A model generated the notes under the pieces. That model made no database searches. It saw only the letters and a list, made by a program, of their open reading frames with translations, and was not told the DNA's origin. The position numbers and the translations under genes were made by a program. Of a stretch of 64,000 bases of DNA, positions 1 to 11,973 are shown piece after piece. Source of the DNA: Jacaranda mimosifolia (Eukaryota > Streptophyta > Magnoliopsida > Lamiales > Bignoniaceae); NCBI GenBank assembly GCA_018894105.1, contig CM032123.1:3907001-3971000 (forward strand), written 5' to 3'. The first letter of the stretch is position 1, and every line of letters starts with the position of its first letter.

Positions 1-90
1 AAATGAGCTGACTGTCATAAATAATGCACTCTGAGGTCTTTTCATTGTATTTCTCTGTGGGCAAAGCGCAAGTAACAAGAGTGATTTCAG

Positions 91-1863
91 GCTTGGGTGC
101 CCGAAATCGTGGCTAGCACTCTGAAGGAACTCAAGAAATGGGAAGCAGAAAGTGGAGGAAGAGATGAATTTGAAATTGATGTGCAGAAAGCACTTCATAA
201 ACTCTCTGCAGATATTATCTCTAGGACGGCTTTTGGGAGTAGCTTTGAAGAGGGAAAGCGCATATTTGAGCTTCAGGACCAACAGGCAGTGCTTGCTTTG
301 CCGACCAAACGAAATGTTTACATTCCCGGCTTAAGGTTAAAATCCCTTTTTAACTAGTACTTTTTCCATGTTGGAATTCTAATCGGATCATTTTCAGTCC
401 TATGATGGTTGATTATCTAAAAAAGTGCCCAAAAGTTTCAGTTTGTTTGTACCTGTAGATGAAGTCTTTGATTGAAGAGCTAGGTTTAATGACTCAGAGG
501 ATTATTATTAAGACATTCTGAAATAACTAGATCTTTGCTTGTCCATGACACATGTCATGGATTATAACGGTAGATTAGCATCAAACTGGACTTTTTTTTG
601 TTGATCTTGACATTTATGGCTAAATGTTGCTGCGTCATACAGGTTTCTACCTACTAGACAAAACAGAATGTTGCAGAAAGTAGAGAAGGAAATCCGAGAT
701 TCAGTAAAGATCTTGATTCAGACAAACAGCAAAAACAAAGAAAACTCAAAGAATCTGCTTACTCTGCTGACACAAGCCGATGTTGATCATGAAGAAGAGG
801 CGCTGTCCGTTGAAGAAATTATAGACGAATGCAAGACGTTCTATTTTGCAGGAAAGGAGACTGCTGCCAACGTCTTATCATGGGCACTTGTCCTTCTAGC
901 AAAGCATCCCGAATGGCAAAATAGGGCTCGTGAAGAAGTTTTTCGTGTTTGCTCCAATGAGCTTCCAAATGCTGAGAATCTAACTGAACTTAAGACGGTA
1001 AGTTCAATTTTCCTATTAATTTTGGCCTTAAAGTTTGGACTTCTACTGTCAACTTTATTAGTGATGCTGCTCGAAAGTGGAATAGGGTCCTTTTCGAATG
1101 TCAACAAATTTAATGAGGTTTTTGCTCTGGAACGTATTTGTCTATAGCCAGAGCTTGAGATTTTTTATGAATGATTTTTTGCCTCCATTTTTTCTTTGGG
1201 AGTTGGTATTTATAGTGGCTAAGCGTGCGGTGGGTTTCGGCCTATTTGGGTCTTGGTGGCCATCTTGATGGGCTTGATTAATTGGGATCACTGGTCTTTT
1301 ACTTATTTTTATTTATTTAATTGAGCTATTTTATTTAACTTCTATTTTCTTACCCTTGAAGTCTTATTTTGTCATGTCAATCAGCATCAATGGGATACTA
1401 GCATTGGCATTTCTCTCATCAGATTGGCTTGGTTCAACAGGTGACAATGATACTCCAAGAGACGATGCGACTCTACCCTCCAGCCGTGATGCTGATCAGG
1501 CAAACGGCAAAGAACGTAAAGCTGGACAGGCTTGATATACCAGCTAACACAGAGTTCAATTTGCCAATAGTTGCTGTCCATCATGATACTGAGGTTTGGG
1601 GAGAAGATGCAAATGAGTTTAATCCATTGAGATTTTCTGAGCCCAGGAAGCATTTGGCTGCATATTTTCCATTTGGTATAGGCCCCAGAATCTGTGTTGG
1701 GCAAAACTTAGCCATGGTGCAAACTAAAATCATCCTGGCTATGATCATCCAGCAGTTTACTTTGGCAATATCCCCATCCTATGTTCATTCTCCAATAATT
1801 TCTTGGACTTTAGAGCCCCAATATGGCGCACATATCATTCTTACAAGGGTCAACTCCAGCTGA
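91..1863 (+). CDS. Cytochrome P450, CYP72 clan, last three exons (5' end outside window)
   Basis: Haem monooxygenase of the endoplasmic reticulum. Three exons join in frame: 91-335, 643-997 and 1441-1863, with GT donors at 336 and 998 (a perfect GTAAGT) and AG acceptors ending at 90, 642 and 1440. The joined reading begins AWVPEIVAS, and exon 1 joins exon 2 as [13 protein letters not shown]. Visible P450 marks are the I-helix AGKET, the K-helix ETMR, the FNPLRF region and the haem-binding loop [13 protein letters not shown] with its cysteine ligand. These are typical of the CYP72 clan (CYP721/CYP734/CYP749-like); substrate cannot be told. The N-terminal membrane anchor and first exon(s) lie upstream. 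No stop or frameshift is visible, so it may be functional if the missing part is intact. The stop codon is at 1861-1863. Confidence 0.9.
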
Positions 1864-2703
1864 AATCTTCCTGAACAAGTGTGCATGTATAATAATGTCG
1901 TTTTTTAGGACTCGTTTGTCATTGTGTAACAATAATATATATATATATATATTTTTTGTGTGTGTGTATATTTGTCTAGAATATTGCATAATACTTTTAC
2001 GTATCTTGGAACTTAATGTTTTATAATGATGTTGTGCTTAATTTTGGTACTCATGAAAACATATTTTGGTCGAATCTATGTTTGATAAATGGATGAATAG
2101 ACTCAGGGTAATTGGTAAAATTTTTTAAGGGTTTAATGTATTTTTATTTTCAATAAGTTGCCAAACATTTAGTGCTGGTCAAAACATACAAAATGTCATT
2201 TTAGACTTCCTTTAACTTATTACTGTACAAAATTTCAAATTTTGCAATTATAAATATAGGTAATAGAATATGTTTTCGGAAATTTTACACAAAAGTATTT
2301 AGTAGGACAAATATATTTTTTTTCCATTTACTTATTTATGCATTATAAGATTTTATATGACATATTTAAACAGTGTCAAATTTTCTTATATTTTCATTCT
2401 ACACAAACATTAAAGTCATTCATACAATTGAATGCTTACTAACATTTTTGTATGGACTAAATACTCCCTATTTCGATAGTATGCGTGCAAAATAGAATTT
2501 TCATAGCATTGAATATATTCATATATACAGTGTGTCAAAGGCCTTCCTTGCATTCTGCTGGCAAAAAACAAATATTACCAGGAGAAAAAGGTTGCTTTAA
2601 AGTACACACAATGCCTATGTCCAGGCAGATGTGCTAGTTGACTTTGTTTCTTTTTTTCACTTATGACAGCAGAATCTTGGAAGACAAAAAAATGTTAATG
2701 GTG
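1864..2703. other. P450 3' flank and intergenic DNA
   Basis: AT-rich sequence containing a short (AT)n run near 1935-1952 and a short GT run near 1958-1968. It probably includes the 3' UTR of the P450 gene, although no clear AATAAA is seen close to the stop. No coding potential is recognised. Confidence 0.5.
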
Positions 2704-3341
2704 TTTGGGAGTAGCTTTGAAGAGGGAGAGCGCATATTTGAGCTTCAGGACCAACAGGCGGTGCTTGCTTTGCCGACTAAATGAAATGTTTACATTCCCG
2801 CCTTAAGGTTAAAATCCCTTATTAACTAGTAATTCTTCCATGTTGGAATTCTAATCGGATCATTTTCATTCCTATGACGATTGATTATCTGAAAAAGTGC
2901 CCAAAAGTTTCAGTTTGTTTGTACCTGTAGATGAAGTCTTTGTTTGAACAGCTAGGTATAATGATTCAGAGGATTTTGTTAAGACATTCTGAAATAACTA
3001 GATATTTGCTTGTCCATTACACGTCTCATGGATTATAACAGTAGATTAGCATCAAACTGGACTGTTTTTTGTTGATCCCAACATTTATGGCTATATGTTG
3101 CTGCTACATACAGGTTTCAACCTACTAGACAAAACAGAATGTTGCAGAAAGTAGAGAAGGAAATCCGATATTCAGTAAAGATCTTGATTCAGACAAACAG
3201 CAAAAACAAAGAAAACTCAAAGAAGCTGCTTACTCTGCTGACACAAGCTGATGTTGATCATGAAGAAGAGGCACTGTCTTTTGAAGAAGTTATAGATGAA
3301 TGCAAGACGTTCTATGTTGCAGGAAAGGAGACTGCTGCCAA
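2704..3341 (+). pseudogene. Partial duplicate of the P450 gene
   Basis: This block matches positions 232-870 of the P450 gene nearly base for base, including the first intron, so it arose by DNA duplication and not through RNA. It holds the end of the first visible exon, the intron, and most of the next exon (from 3114 after the AG at 3112-3113). A C-to-T change turns the CGA arginine codon after PTK into TGA at 2782-2784. The second exon reads [14 protein letters not shown] and stays open to the I-helix AGKETAAK, where similarity stops abruptly at an A-rich junction. The haem-binding exon is absent. It cannot encode a P450. Confidence 0.9.
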
Positions 3342-3435
3342 AAAAAATAAATTAGAAAAGAATAATAATAATAATAAAAAAGGGAAAAGATCCACTGGCC
3401 TCCACCCTGTGAGGAAAGTTACAACTCCATAGCAT
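3342..3435. other. A-rich junction and probable PRP16-copy 3' UTR remnant
   Basis: The P450 duplicate ends at 3341 in a run of A, then (AAT)n and A-rich sequence to about 3385. The remaining roughly 50 bases lead into the reverse-strand stop codon of the PRP16-like copy and could be its 3' UTR. Read on the helicase strand the run is poly-T, so it is not the poly-A tail expected for a LINE-made retrocopy in this orientation. Confidence 0.6.
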
Positions 3436-6400
3436 CTACAAGCCAAGTCTTTTTGGTCTCAAGTAAGTGGCAGAGCCCTGCTTCAATCCAGGCATTGAAA
3501 CTCTTTGCTGCTCCTTAGTCCTCTTCATCCTCTCCTTCACCTTCTCCCTCTCCTCTTGGACCTTCCTCAAGTTCTCCATCTCTTCCTCCATGGCAGTTTT
3601 CTCTTGTTTCTGTTTCTTCTTATGCTCCAGCATTGATGTATCCGTTTCCTTCACAGAGAAAAACATGGGTCCAAGCTCAGCCAGCCACTGGGGTTCTACT
3701 GCTGTTGCAGATTGCATATACTCTTTGGTTGTCAAGATCAGCTCATGATAGACCACATAATCTGGAGTATAACCCAAGCCATATATAGCACTGCCGGGAT
3801 GCAAGTGACATGGCATTCCGTTTCTGCAGTTAACATACTCCCCAACCCCCTTGACACTTGCAGCGTTATGGAAGTAAGCAGAACATATGGCTTTTCTCAC
3901 GACATCCCAGTCAGGACCACATGACGTCAGAGGAATCTTCAGTGTCTTAAGAATATCCAGTAACTGGGATCTCACCTCACTAGCCTTGCGTAACACTTTG
4001 ACATGCAGAAAATGGTCGTTGCACCAACCACCCATATATTGATTAGCTTCCCATTGCTGCTATACGTTCAGAAGTGTAAGGTGGTCAGATTCTGGCACAA
4101 AGAATTTTTCCCGTGCAGCATCACTTTCCTCTGCCCTGTCCTTGGGTCTAAAGAAAACAGATGGCACTGAAAGCATTGATACAATTGTCAGAATCTCATT
4201 AATGCATCCTAGCTGCTCACCCATTAAAAGCATCTTAGCAAGAGGAGGATCAAGGGGAAACTCCACCATTTTCTATCCTAGATCCATCAGATCACCAACA
4301 TTGTTCAAAGCACCCAAGACCCACAACTGGTACATGGAGTTTAGGATGTTTTCTTGAGAAGGGGGATCCAAAAAGTCAAAATCCAACAAATTGTCGATTT
4401 TCAGAGACTTGACCAACAAAACCACATTGCCAAGGTTGGTCCGTTGAATTTCTGGCACAGGACTGGGAAGCATTTCATTTAAATAGGCACTCTCTGTATA
4501 AAGCCGATAGCAAGTCCCTGGCCCAGTTCTTCCAGCACGGCCAGCATGCTGGTCAGCAGCAGCACGACTAACAGGAAACACCCGGAGAGCATCCATACCC
4601 ATATGAGGGTTATAGACCTTCATTTTACCATAACCTGTGTCAATGACATAAAAGATTCCATCCACAGTCAAAGAAGTCTCAGCAATCTTGGTAGCAACAA
4701 TACACTTGCGAGCTCCATCTTCAGCTTTCTAGAATATCTTTGCTTGCAAGCCAGCAGGCAGCTGGGAATATAGGGGAAGAATTAACAGCTTTGGAGCTTC
4801 CTTTTTTGAGGAAATCAGCTGCTCCATGCGTTCTGAAAGAGCGAGCAGGTTGCCTCAATCTCATCTTGACCAGTCATGAAGATGAGTGTATCACCTGGAG
4901 TACTTGTGAATCATCATGGCCTGCTTTACTGCAGCTTCAACATAATCTTCACATGGTGTTTTACTATACAGGATTTGAACTGGAAAAGTTCGCCCAGGAA
5001 TGTGAAATATGGGCACACTCCCAAAAAAGCTCGAGAACTTCTGAGCATTAAGAGTGGCAGATGTCACAATGAGCTTGAAATCACGTCGTCTGGCCACAAC
5101 TTTCTTGAGGATGCCAAATAGCACGTCTGTGCTTAGAGATCGTTCGTGTGCTTCATCCATTACAATGACGCGATATTTCTCCAGATCGGAATCTTTTAAT
5201 GTCTCCCTCAGAAGCACACCAACAGTCATGTACTTGATAACAGTGTTAGGCCCGGTCACATCCTCGAATCGTATCGCATATCCAACTTTGTCGCGAAGGT
5301 CAGTTTCCATCTCCTCTTGGCAACACTCATGGCCGCTACACGCCTTGGTTGAGTGCAACCAACAACACCACTGGTTGTGTATCCATCCTCATGAAGATAG
5401 TGGGTTAATTGCGTTGTCTTTCCAGAACCAGTTTCACCCACCACAACCCCAACCGGGTTCTTCACGTATCACTTGGAGTAACTCGTCCCTCACAGAAAAA
5501 TGGGCAAATATTGCCTCTGTTCTGCTATCGTTTTTGATCTCGCAAACTCAATCACTGCCTCTTCCTTCTTCAAATGCTGTGCAAACTGTGCATCCTCTTT
5601 GAAATCAACTTCACCTTGTTCACCCACTGCAGCAATATCTGCATCAATCTGCTCTGCAGTCTTCTCAACACCAAGAATTTCCCCTAGCTTTGAACCAGCA
5701 AGCTCCCAAAAGCGTTGTCGTGACTTATTCATCCTCTGTTTTTCGTGGATTTCCCTAACTAGGTTTGATCCTTTCCGTGATATTATAGCCATATCTGATG
5801 TCGGGTCTTTCAAAGGCATAATAGGATCAGCCTGCCTAGTGAAAACAATCTCCCGTCGAGAAAAGGGGATTTTGTGTCATGCACAACAAGAATAACCTTC
5901 CGTTCTTCCTCCTCATCAAACTCAGTCTGAACCTCAGTTCCTCTAACAGCTCCGGATCTCAGAAGTTGTCGGTCCTCCCACTGAGCATTATCTGCGGTTA
6001 GCTGCGATAATATTTTGCTCTGTGCAAGAGTCATCTTGCTTCCATCTCTCCGGACCCTTTTTTAAGCCAACTCTGCCTCTTTCTTCTGGAAAGATGCCTC
6101 ATCACCAAGAAAACTGAGGAGCCATCCGCATCATGCATAGTGCTGCCTTCTTGTCAATCATACCATACACGATCAGAATTGTACTCCATCTCTAAACGCA
6201 TACTTTCTGATATCTCATGATTATGTTCTTCAGATATGTTTTCTGGGCCATTGTCTCCATCCTCATCTAACTGTTGCATGTCCGAAGAGAAGTTAATTTG
6301 ATTAGACTTCCCACCATATCGAGAACTTGCAGACCTAATAGAGGACCCAGATGCCCAAGCTGTTGTGGGGGAAGGAGCAATGCTATCCCAAGGAGATACT

Positions 6401-6470
6401 GCAGCAGAAGGACTGGGGTACGACCTCCCAACCATGGGGAAACGAGTTGTGCATCAGGAGGGGCCCCAAC

Positions 6471-7128
6471 TGTCGAGATATCATGCTCAATTATTATTAT
6501 TAAATGGAGGCTGAGGATGAAGAGACCAAGTTGATTTTTGCCTCCAAGAGATAAGGATGGAGATAAGAAGGATAGAGATAAAGTTTATCTTAACTTCCTA
6601 TACCAAAGTGATAAGGATGGAAAAGTAAAGTTCATCTTGACTTTCTATACCAAAGAAGCAAAGTTCATCTTTACTTCTTACACCGTCATATTTTGATGTC
6701 TATATGTATATAAGCGTTTGTAGTATATATTTGATAGAACAATTGTAGAGAGAGATAAAAGGAGAGAATATATCATAAGAGGGCCACAATTTTGTTACAA
6801 AAATTGTGAAGAGTTAGCCACAATTAGTTTTAAATTGTGAGAAGCAATAGCCATAAAATTGTGTGTAATTTTGTGAGAAAGGTGCCAAGAAATTTATTTC
6901 TTGAAGTGAGGAATTTTGTATTAGTCTCTAGTTTAGCTAGAGAAGAATTTTTGTATTACCTATTATTTTTATAGTGGAAGTTTATCTTATTCGTGTCTAT
7001 ATATCTACTTCTATAAATTCTTGAGTTATTTCCTTTTGTTATTTTTCTTCCTGTTACGTTTGCACAAAGAAGGAGATTTGATCCTACTATTTCGCTGCGA
7101 TATTTATTATCGTGTGTATCTTCCAACA
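6471..7128 (+). repeat. 5' LTR of the Copia element
   Basis: 658 bp, starting TGTCGAGATATCATGCTC and ending CCAACA. It differs from the 3' LTR by point changes, by a short (ATT)4 run where the other has about 19 units, and by about 50 bp of GATGGAGATAAGAAGG-type sequence around 6555-6655 missing from the other copy. Confidence 0.92.
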
Positions 7129-7130
7129 AG

Positions 7131-7142
7131 TGGTATCGGAGC
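7131..7142 (+). other. Primer-binding site of the Copia element
   Basis: TGGTATCGGAGC, two bases after the LTR end. It matches the initiator-methionine tRNA 3' end used by most plant Copia elements (usually TGGTATCAGAGC), with one change. Confidence 0.88.
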
Positions 7143-7172
7143 CAGATTCTTTCAGGCTAGCTGTGCAGAACC

Positions 7173-7771
7173 ATGGAAGGAAAGATACAAAAGATGATTA
7201 GTCTCAACGGCACCAACTACCACATATGGAAGAATAAAATGAAGGATCTTCTATTTGTGATGAAGTTGCATCTACTGGTGTTTAGCACTCAAAAATCGAA
7301 AGATAAAACTAATGAAGAATGGGAGTTTGAGCATGAATAAGTGTGTGGTTTTATTTAGCAGTTTGTTGAAGATAATGTCTATAATCATATTTGCAGCCAG
7401 ACACATGCAAGAACTCTGTAGGATAAACTTGAACAATTGTATGCTTTGAAAACATGCAACAACAAATTATTTTACTTAAAAAAGTTGATGCAGTTGAAAT
7501 ACCGGGATGGGAATTCAGTGGCAGATCACTTGAATGAATTTCAAGGGATAGTGCACCAGCTTTTTGGCATGGGAATTAAATATGACGATGAAGTACTTGC
7601 TCTTATGGTACTTGCATCATTACCAGAGTTGTGGGATACTTTGAAGACTTCTTTGACCAATTCTGCTCCAAATGGTGTTTTAAAGAGCCGAGGCAAATCT
7701 AACAAATATGCCAATGTTGAGTGCCATTACTGTCACAAAAAAGGGCATCAAAAAGTTTTGTCAAAAATTTA
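7173..7771 (+). pseudogene. Copia gag remnant
   Basis: Starts at the ATG at 7173 (MEGKIQKMISLNGTNYHIWK), the usual Copia gag opening. An in-frame TAA at 7338-7340 and further stops break it. The middle keeps the UBN2-type gag core, and near 7720 a CCHC zinc knuckle can be read (CHYCHKKGH) before the frame is lost. Capsid-like function is not possible without repair of several lesions. Confidence 0.85.
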
Positions 7772-7856
7772 AGAAGGAAAAGAATCAAGATGGGAAAAGA
7801 GATGACATAGTAATGATAATAGAACTGCTATCGTTACAGATTCATTTCTTATTCTT

Positions 7857-9315
7857 TTGGAAAATAATTTTGTCAATATAGCTCAACAGGAGATCGGTTG
7901 GGTTATCAACAATGGATCTTCTATTCATGCTACCTCTCGTAAGGAGTTCTTTACATCATACAGACTAGGAGATTATGGTGTTGTCAAAACAAGTAATAGT
8001 GACACGACTAAAGTCATTGGAGTTGGAGATATTTTCTTGGAGACATCTATTGGCACTAGACATGTTCTAGATATACAGTTGAACTTGATTTCTACAGGCA
8101 AGCTTGATGATAAAGGGTTTTGTAATACCTTCAATAATGGCCAATGGAAACTCACCAAAGGCTCTCTAGTGGTGGCTAGAGGAAATAAATGCTCCACACT
8201 ATATTTGATGTAAGCTAAGCTCTCTAAAAGCATAGTTAATGCAATAGAGAATGAGAATATAGTTGAATTGTGGCATAAAAGGCTTGGCCACTTGAGTGAG
8301 AAAGGTATGTCATTGCTTGCCAAAAAGAAAGCTCTGTTTGATGTAAAATATGTGCACTCGAAGAAATGTCCTCATTGTTTGGTTGGGAAACAGCACAGAG
8401 TTTCCTTTAAGGATTCCCCACATTTCAAAAACAAAAATATGTTGGAATTATACATTCAGATATGTGTGGTCCCATAAAGACAAGATCATTGGGTAGTGCG
8501 TCGTACTTTGTAACGTTCGTTGATGATCATTCTAGAAAGATTTGGGTTTATGGTTTGAAGACGAAAGATAAAGTGTTTGATATGTTCAAGTAGTTTCAGG
8601 TCTCAGTTGAAAGACAAACTAGGAAAAAGTTGAAGTCTATCTGTACAGATAATAGCGGAGAATATACTGGATCATTTCATGATTATTGCAAAAGTCAAGG
8701 AATACGACATCAAACTACACCTCCAAAGATACTGCAGTTGAATAGCGTAGCTGAAAGGATGAATAGAACGCTGATTAAAAGAGTCAAATGTCTACTTTCA
8801 CATGCAAACCTGCCCAAAACATTTTGGGGAGAAGCATTAAATATAGCTATACATGTACTTAATCATTCTCCATGTGTTGCTTTACAAATGGAAGTCCTAG
8901 AAAAAGTTTGGACTGGGAAGGATGTCTCTTATAGTCACTTGCGAGTCTTTAAATGTAAAGCTTTTGTTCACATTCCCAAAGATGGGAGGTCTAAGCTTGA
9001 TGTCAAGATACGACAGTGCATGTTTATTGGATACGGTGAAGATAATCTTGGATATCACTTTTATGATCCAGTTCATAAGAAGTTGATTGGGAGCCGAGAT
9101 GTTGTATTTGTTGAAAACCAAACCATTGAAGACATTAATAAAGTCTCCAAGTCTGATGATGACTCAACAGGTTTTGATGCAGTTCCTCTAATAATGGTGC
9201 CAAGACAAGTTGGAGATGAGGCTCGAAATAATCAACAGAGTATTGGAGAAGATGATGCTCCCACTCAGAATGAGCCATATGATGATGGTATTCATAATTA
9301 CCCACCTGAACCATA
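7857..9315 (+). pseudogene. Copia protease, GAG-pre-integrase and integrase remnant
   Basis: The protease region reads GWVINNGSSIHATS where active Copia proteases have a DSG or DTG triad, so the catalytic aspartate is lost. The GAG-pre-integrase zinc finger follows (WHKRLGHLS, then KKCPHCLVGK). The integrase core contains FVDDHSRK, TDNSGEY and a conserved AERMNRTL; a TAG breaks it near 8592 and the frame changes near 8470. The segment ends in the usual linker before reverse transcriptase. Confidence 0.87.
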
Positions 9316-9391
9316 GGCTTCTTCTATCCTAATAAGAAGATCTTCTAGAATTAGACAACCCTCTACAAGATACTCTATATATGAGTATGTA

Positions 9392-10203
9392 TTGTTGATT
9401 GATGGAGTAGAACCTGAAAGTTTTGAAGAAGCTATGGAAGATGAACACAAAGAAAAATGGATTGAAGCTATGCAAGATGAGATGAATTCCTTGCATGGAA
9501 ATAATACTTTTGAGATAGTTAAGCTACCTAAAGGTCAGAGAGCTTTGAAAAATAGATGGGTATATCAGATTAAACATGAAGAGCGTAATCTACATCCACA
9601 ATACAAAGCTAGATTGGTGGTCAAAGGTTTTAGTCAACAGAAAATAGTTGATTTTGATGAAATTTTCTCACCAGTGGTGAAAATGACATCCATCCGGACA
9701 GTGCTTGGTATAGCGGCAAGTTTTAATTTGGAAATTGAGCAAATGGATGTAAAAACAACCTTTCTTCATGGTGATTTGAAGAAAGAGATTTCTATGGAAC
9801 AACCAGAGGGTTTCAAGGTTAAAGGAAAAGATGAGTATGTTTGTTGACTAAAGAAAAGTCTATATGGATTAAAACAGGCACCAAGACAGTGGTATAAAAA
9901 GTTCGAGTCAGTTATGGAGGAGCAGGATTATAAGAAGACAGCTTCTGACCACTGCGTGTTTTACCAGAAATTCTCTGATGATGATTTTTATAATTCTTCT
10001 ACTCTATGTAGATGACATGTTGATCATTGGTAGGAATGCTTCTCGGATTGATGACCTAAAGAAGTAGTTGAGTAAACTTTTCTCCATGAAAGAGTTAAGA
10101 CCAGCAAAGCAAATGCTTGGCATGAAGATTGTTCGGGACAGAGTTGCCAAGAACTTGTGGCTAACATAAGAGAAGTATATTGAAAAGATACTTCAAAGGT
10201 TCA
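9392..10203 (+). pseudogene. Copia reverse transcriptase remnant
   Basis: Reads WIEAMQDEMNSL, NRWVYQIK, KARLVVKGF, EIFSPVVKM and QMDVKTTFLHG, the standard order of Copia RT blocks. A TGA after KDEYVC breaks the frame at about 9845, followed by LKKSLYGLKQAPRQW. The catalytic YVDDM is encoded at 10005-10019 but in a frame shifted from what precedes it. Confidence 0.88.
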
Positions 10204-10205
10204 AC

Positions 10206-10950
10206 ATGGATAAAGCTAAAGCGGTGAGTTCTCCTCTTGCTAATCACTTTAAGCTTAATAAAAATCAAAGTGCTTCTATTAAGGAAGAGAAGATCGAGAT
10301 GGAACGAGTTCCATATGCTTCACTTGTTGGTAGTTTAATGTATGCCATGGTATGTACGCAACTAGATATTGCTCACACAGTCGGAGTTGTTAGTTGTTTT
10401 CTTTCCAATCTAGGAAAGGAACATTGGGTTGCTGTGGAATGGATTTTCAAATATCTTCGGGGTACTTCCAGACTTTGTTTATGTTTTGGAACTGCTTAGT
10501 TTACATTAGTTGGATATACTGATGCTGATATGGCTGGTGATGTTGATTCTTGAAGGTCAACATCTCAACATCAGGCTATTTGATTACTTTTTCAGGGGAG
10601 CAGTATCATCGCAGTCAAAGTTACAAAAGTATGTTGCACTATCTACCACAAAAGTTGAGTTTATTGATGCAACGGAAGCTTGCAGGGAAATGTTATGGAT
10701 GAAGGATTTTCTCCAAGAACTTGGTCTTTATCAAGATAAATATGAGTTATTTTGTGATAGTTAAAGTGCTGTGCATCTTGCCAAGAACTCTTCTTTTTAT
10801 TCACGATCCAAATATATTGATAAGAGATATCATTGGATCAGGGACGCGTTGGAACAAAATTTGTTGCACCTTGAGAAGATTCATACCAATGATAATGGAT
10901 CGGATATACTGACAAAAATTGTGCCAGGAGAAAAGTTTGAATTTTGTTGA
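10206..10950 (+). pseudogene. Copia RNase H remnant
   Basis: Contains the VPYASLVGSLMYAM block, then frameshifts near 10500 and 10545, then SKLQKYVALSTTKVEF with a conserved acidic segment. A stop follows the normally continuous CDSQSA motif (FCDS then TAA at about 10762). The C-terminal part continues as SKYIDKRYHWIRD and a degenerate DILTK segment. Confidence 0.85.
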
Positions 10951-10977
10951 TCAATCATCGGGATAACAAGTGAGCGT

Positions 10978-10988
10978 GAGGGGGAGAA
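10978..10988 (+). other. Polypurine tract of the Copia element
   Basis: GAGGGGGAGAA directly before the 3' LTR, in the place where plus-strand synthesis is primed. Confidence 0.8.
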
Positions 10989-10989
10989 T

Positions 10990-11008
10990 TGTTGAGATAT
11001 CACACTCA

Positions 11009-11067
<59 letters not shown>

Positions 11068-11607
11068 ATGGAGGTTAAGGATGAAGAGGCCAAATTGATT
11101 TTTGCCTCCAAGAGATAAGGATGGAGAAGATGAGGATGGAGAAGTAAAGTTCATCTTGACTTCCTATACCAAAGAATGATGTGTATATATATGTGTGTGT
11201 AGTATGTATTTGATAGAACAATTGTAAAGAGAGATAAAAGGAGAGAATATAGCATAAGAGGGCCACAATTTTGTTACAAAAATTGTGAAGAGTTAGCCAC
11301 AATTAGTTTTAAGTTGTGAGAAGTGATAGCCACAAAATTGTGTGTAATTTTGTGAGGAAGGTGCCAAGAAATTTATTTGTTGAAGTGAAGAATTTTGTAT
11401 TAGCCTCTAGTTCAGTTAGAGAAGAATTTTTGTATTATCCATTATTTTTATAGTATAAGTTCATCTTATTCGTGTCTATATTTCTACTCCTTCTAATTCT
11501 TGAGTTATTTCCTTTTGTTATTTTTCTTCCTATTACATTTGCACAAATAGGGAGATTTGATCATACTATTCCGCTTTGATATTTATTATTGTGTGTATCT
11601 CCCAACA
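10990..11607 (+). repeat. 3' LTR of the Copia element
   Basis: 618 bp, starting TGTTGAGATATCACACTC and ending CCCAACA, followed by the TSD CCAAC. A long ATT run occupies the position of a four-unit run in the 5' LTR. Confidence 0.92.
11009..11066 (+). repeat. (ATT)n microsatellite inside the 3' LTR
   Basis: About 19 uninterrupted ATT units; the sister LTR has only about four at 6491-6505. Confidence 0.95.
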
Positions 11608-11973
11608 CCAACAAGCATGGGGATGGAAAAGGCTGATGGTGTTTGTTGCTAGAACTACAGCCATCGCGACATGGTGTCTCTCCCATTCCCATCATCCATC
11701 ATCCCAATCGGATCTGCCAAGTCACCTCATAGACCTATCATATCTATTTTTTTTCTTTCATAGCCTCTGCTATGTTCTTTTTCTTCATCACCCCGAGATG
11801 ACTCCCTTGGAGTCGTCCTTTCCCTATCACAACCATGTCTACTTCTTGTTTCTTTACTGGAACTTTTGTAGTATTTCCCATTTTTTCTTATGCCACTATC
11901 ATGGTTGGCATGATTGGAACTAGGACTCCTTTTCCTCGACCTTTCGATAGATAAAGTTGGAACATCCATATGT

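Larger units (their letters stand above)
6471..11607 (+). mobile_element. Ty1/Copia LTR retrotransposon, both LTRs, defective
   Basis: The element is flanked by the 5-bp TSD CCAAC (6466-6470 and 11608-11612) and bounded by LTRs beginning TG and ending CA. It carries a primer-binding site just inside the 5' LTR, a purine tract before the 3' LTR, and a gag-protease-integrase-RT-RNase H order, which is diagnostic of Copia. Wording of the motifs resembles the TNT1/Tork-like group, but the lineage is an inference. Many stops and frameshifts make it non-autonomous. It is inserted in the PRP16-like copy between the codons for PSPMLVG and APPDAQLVSPW. Confidence 0.95.

Noticed and set aside
3467..6534. 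Plus-strand open frames of 70-182 codons opposite the helicase copy
   Set aside because: They are antisense shadows of the PRP16-like coding sequence; no independent domain is present.
10951..11302. Minus-strand frames with poly-isoleucine or serine-rich sequence
   Set aside because: Produced by the (ATT)n microsatellite and LTR sequence.
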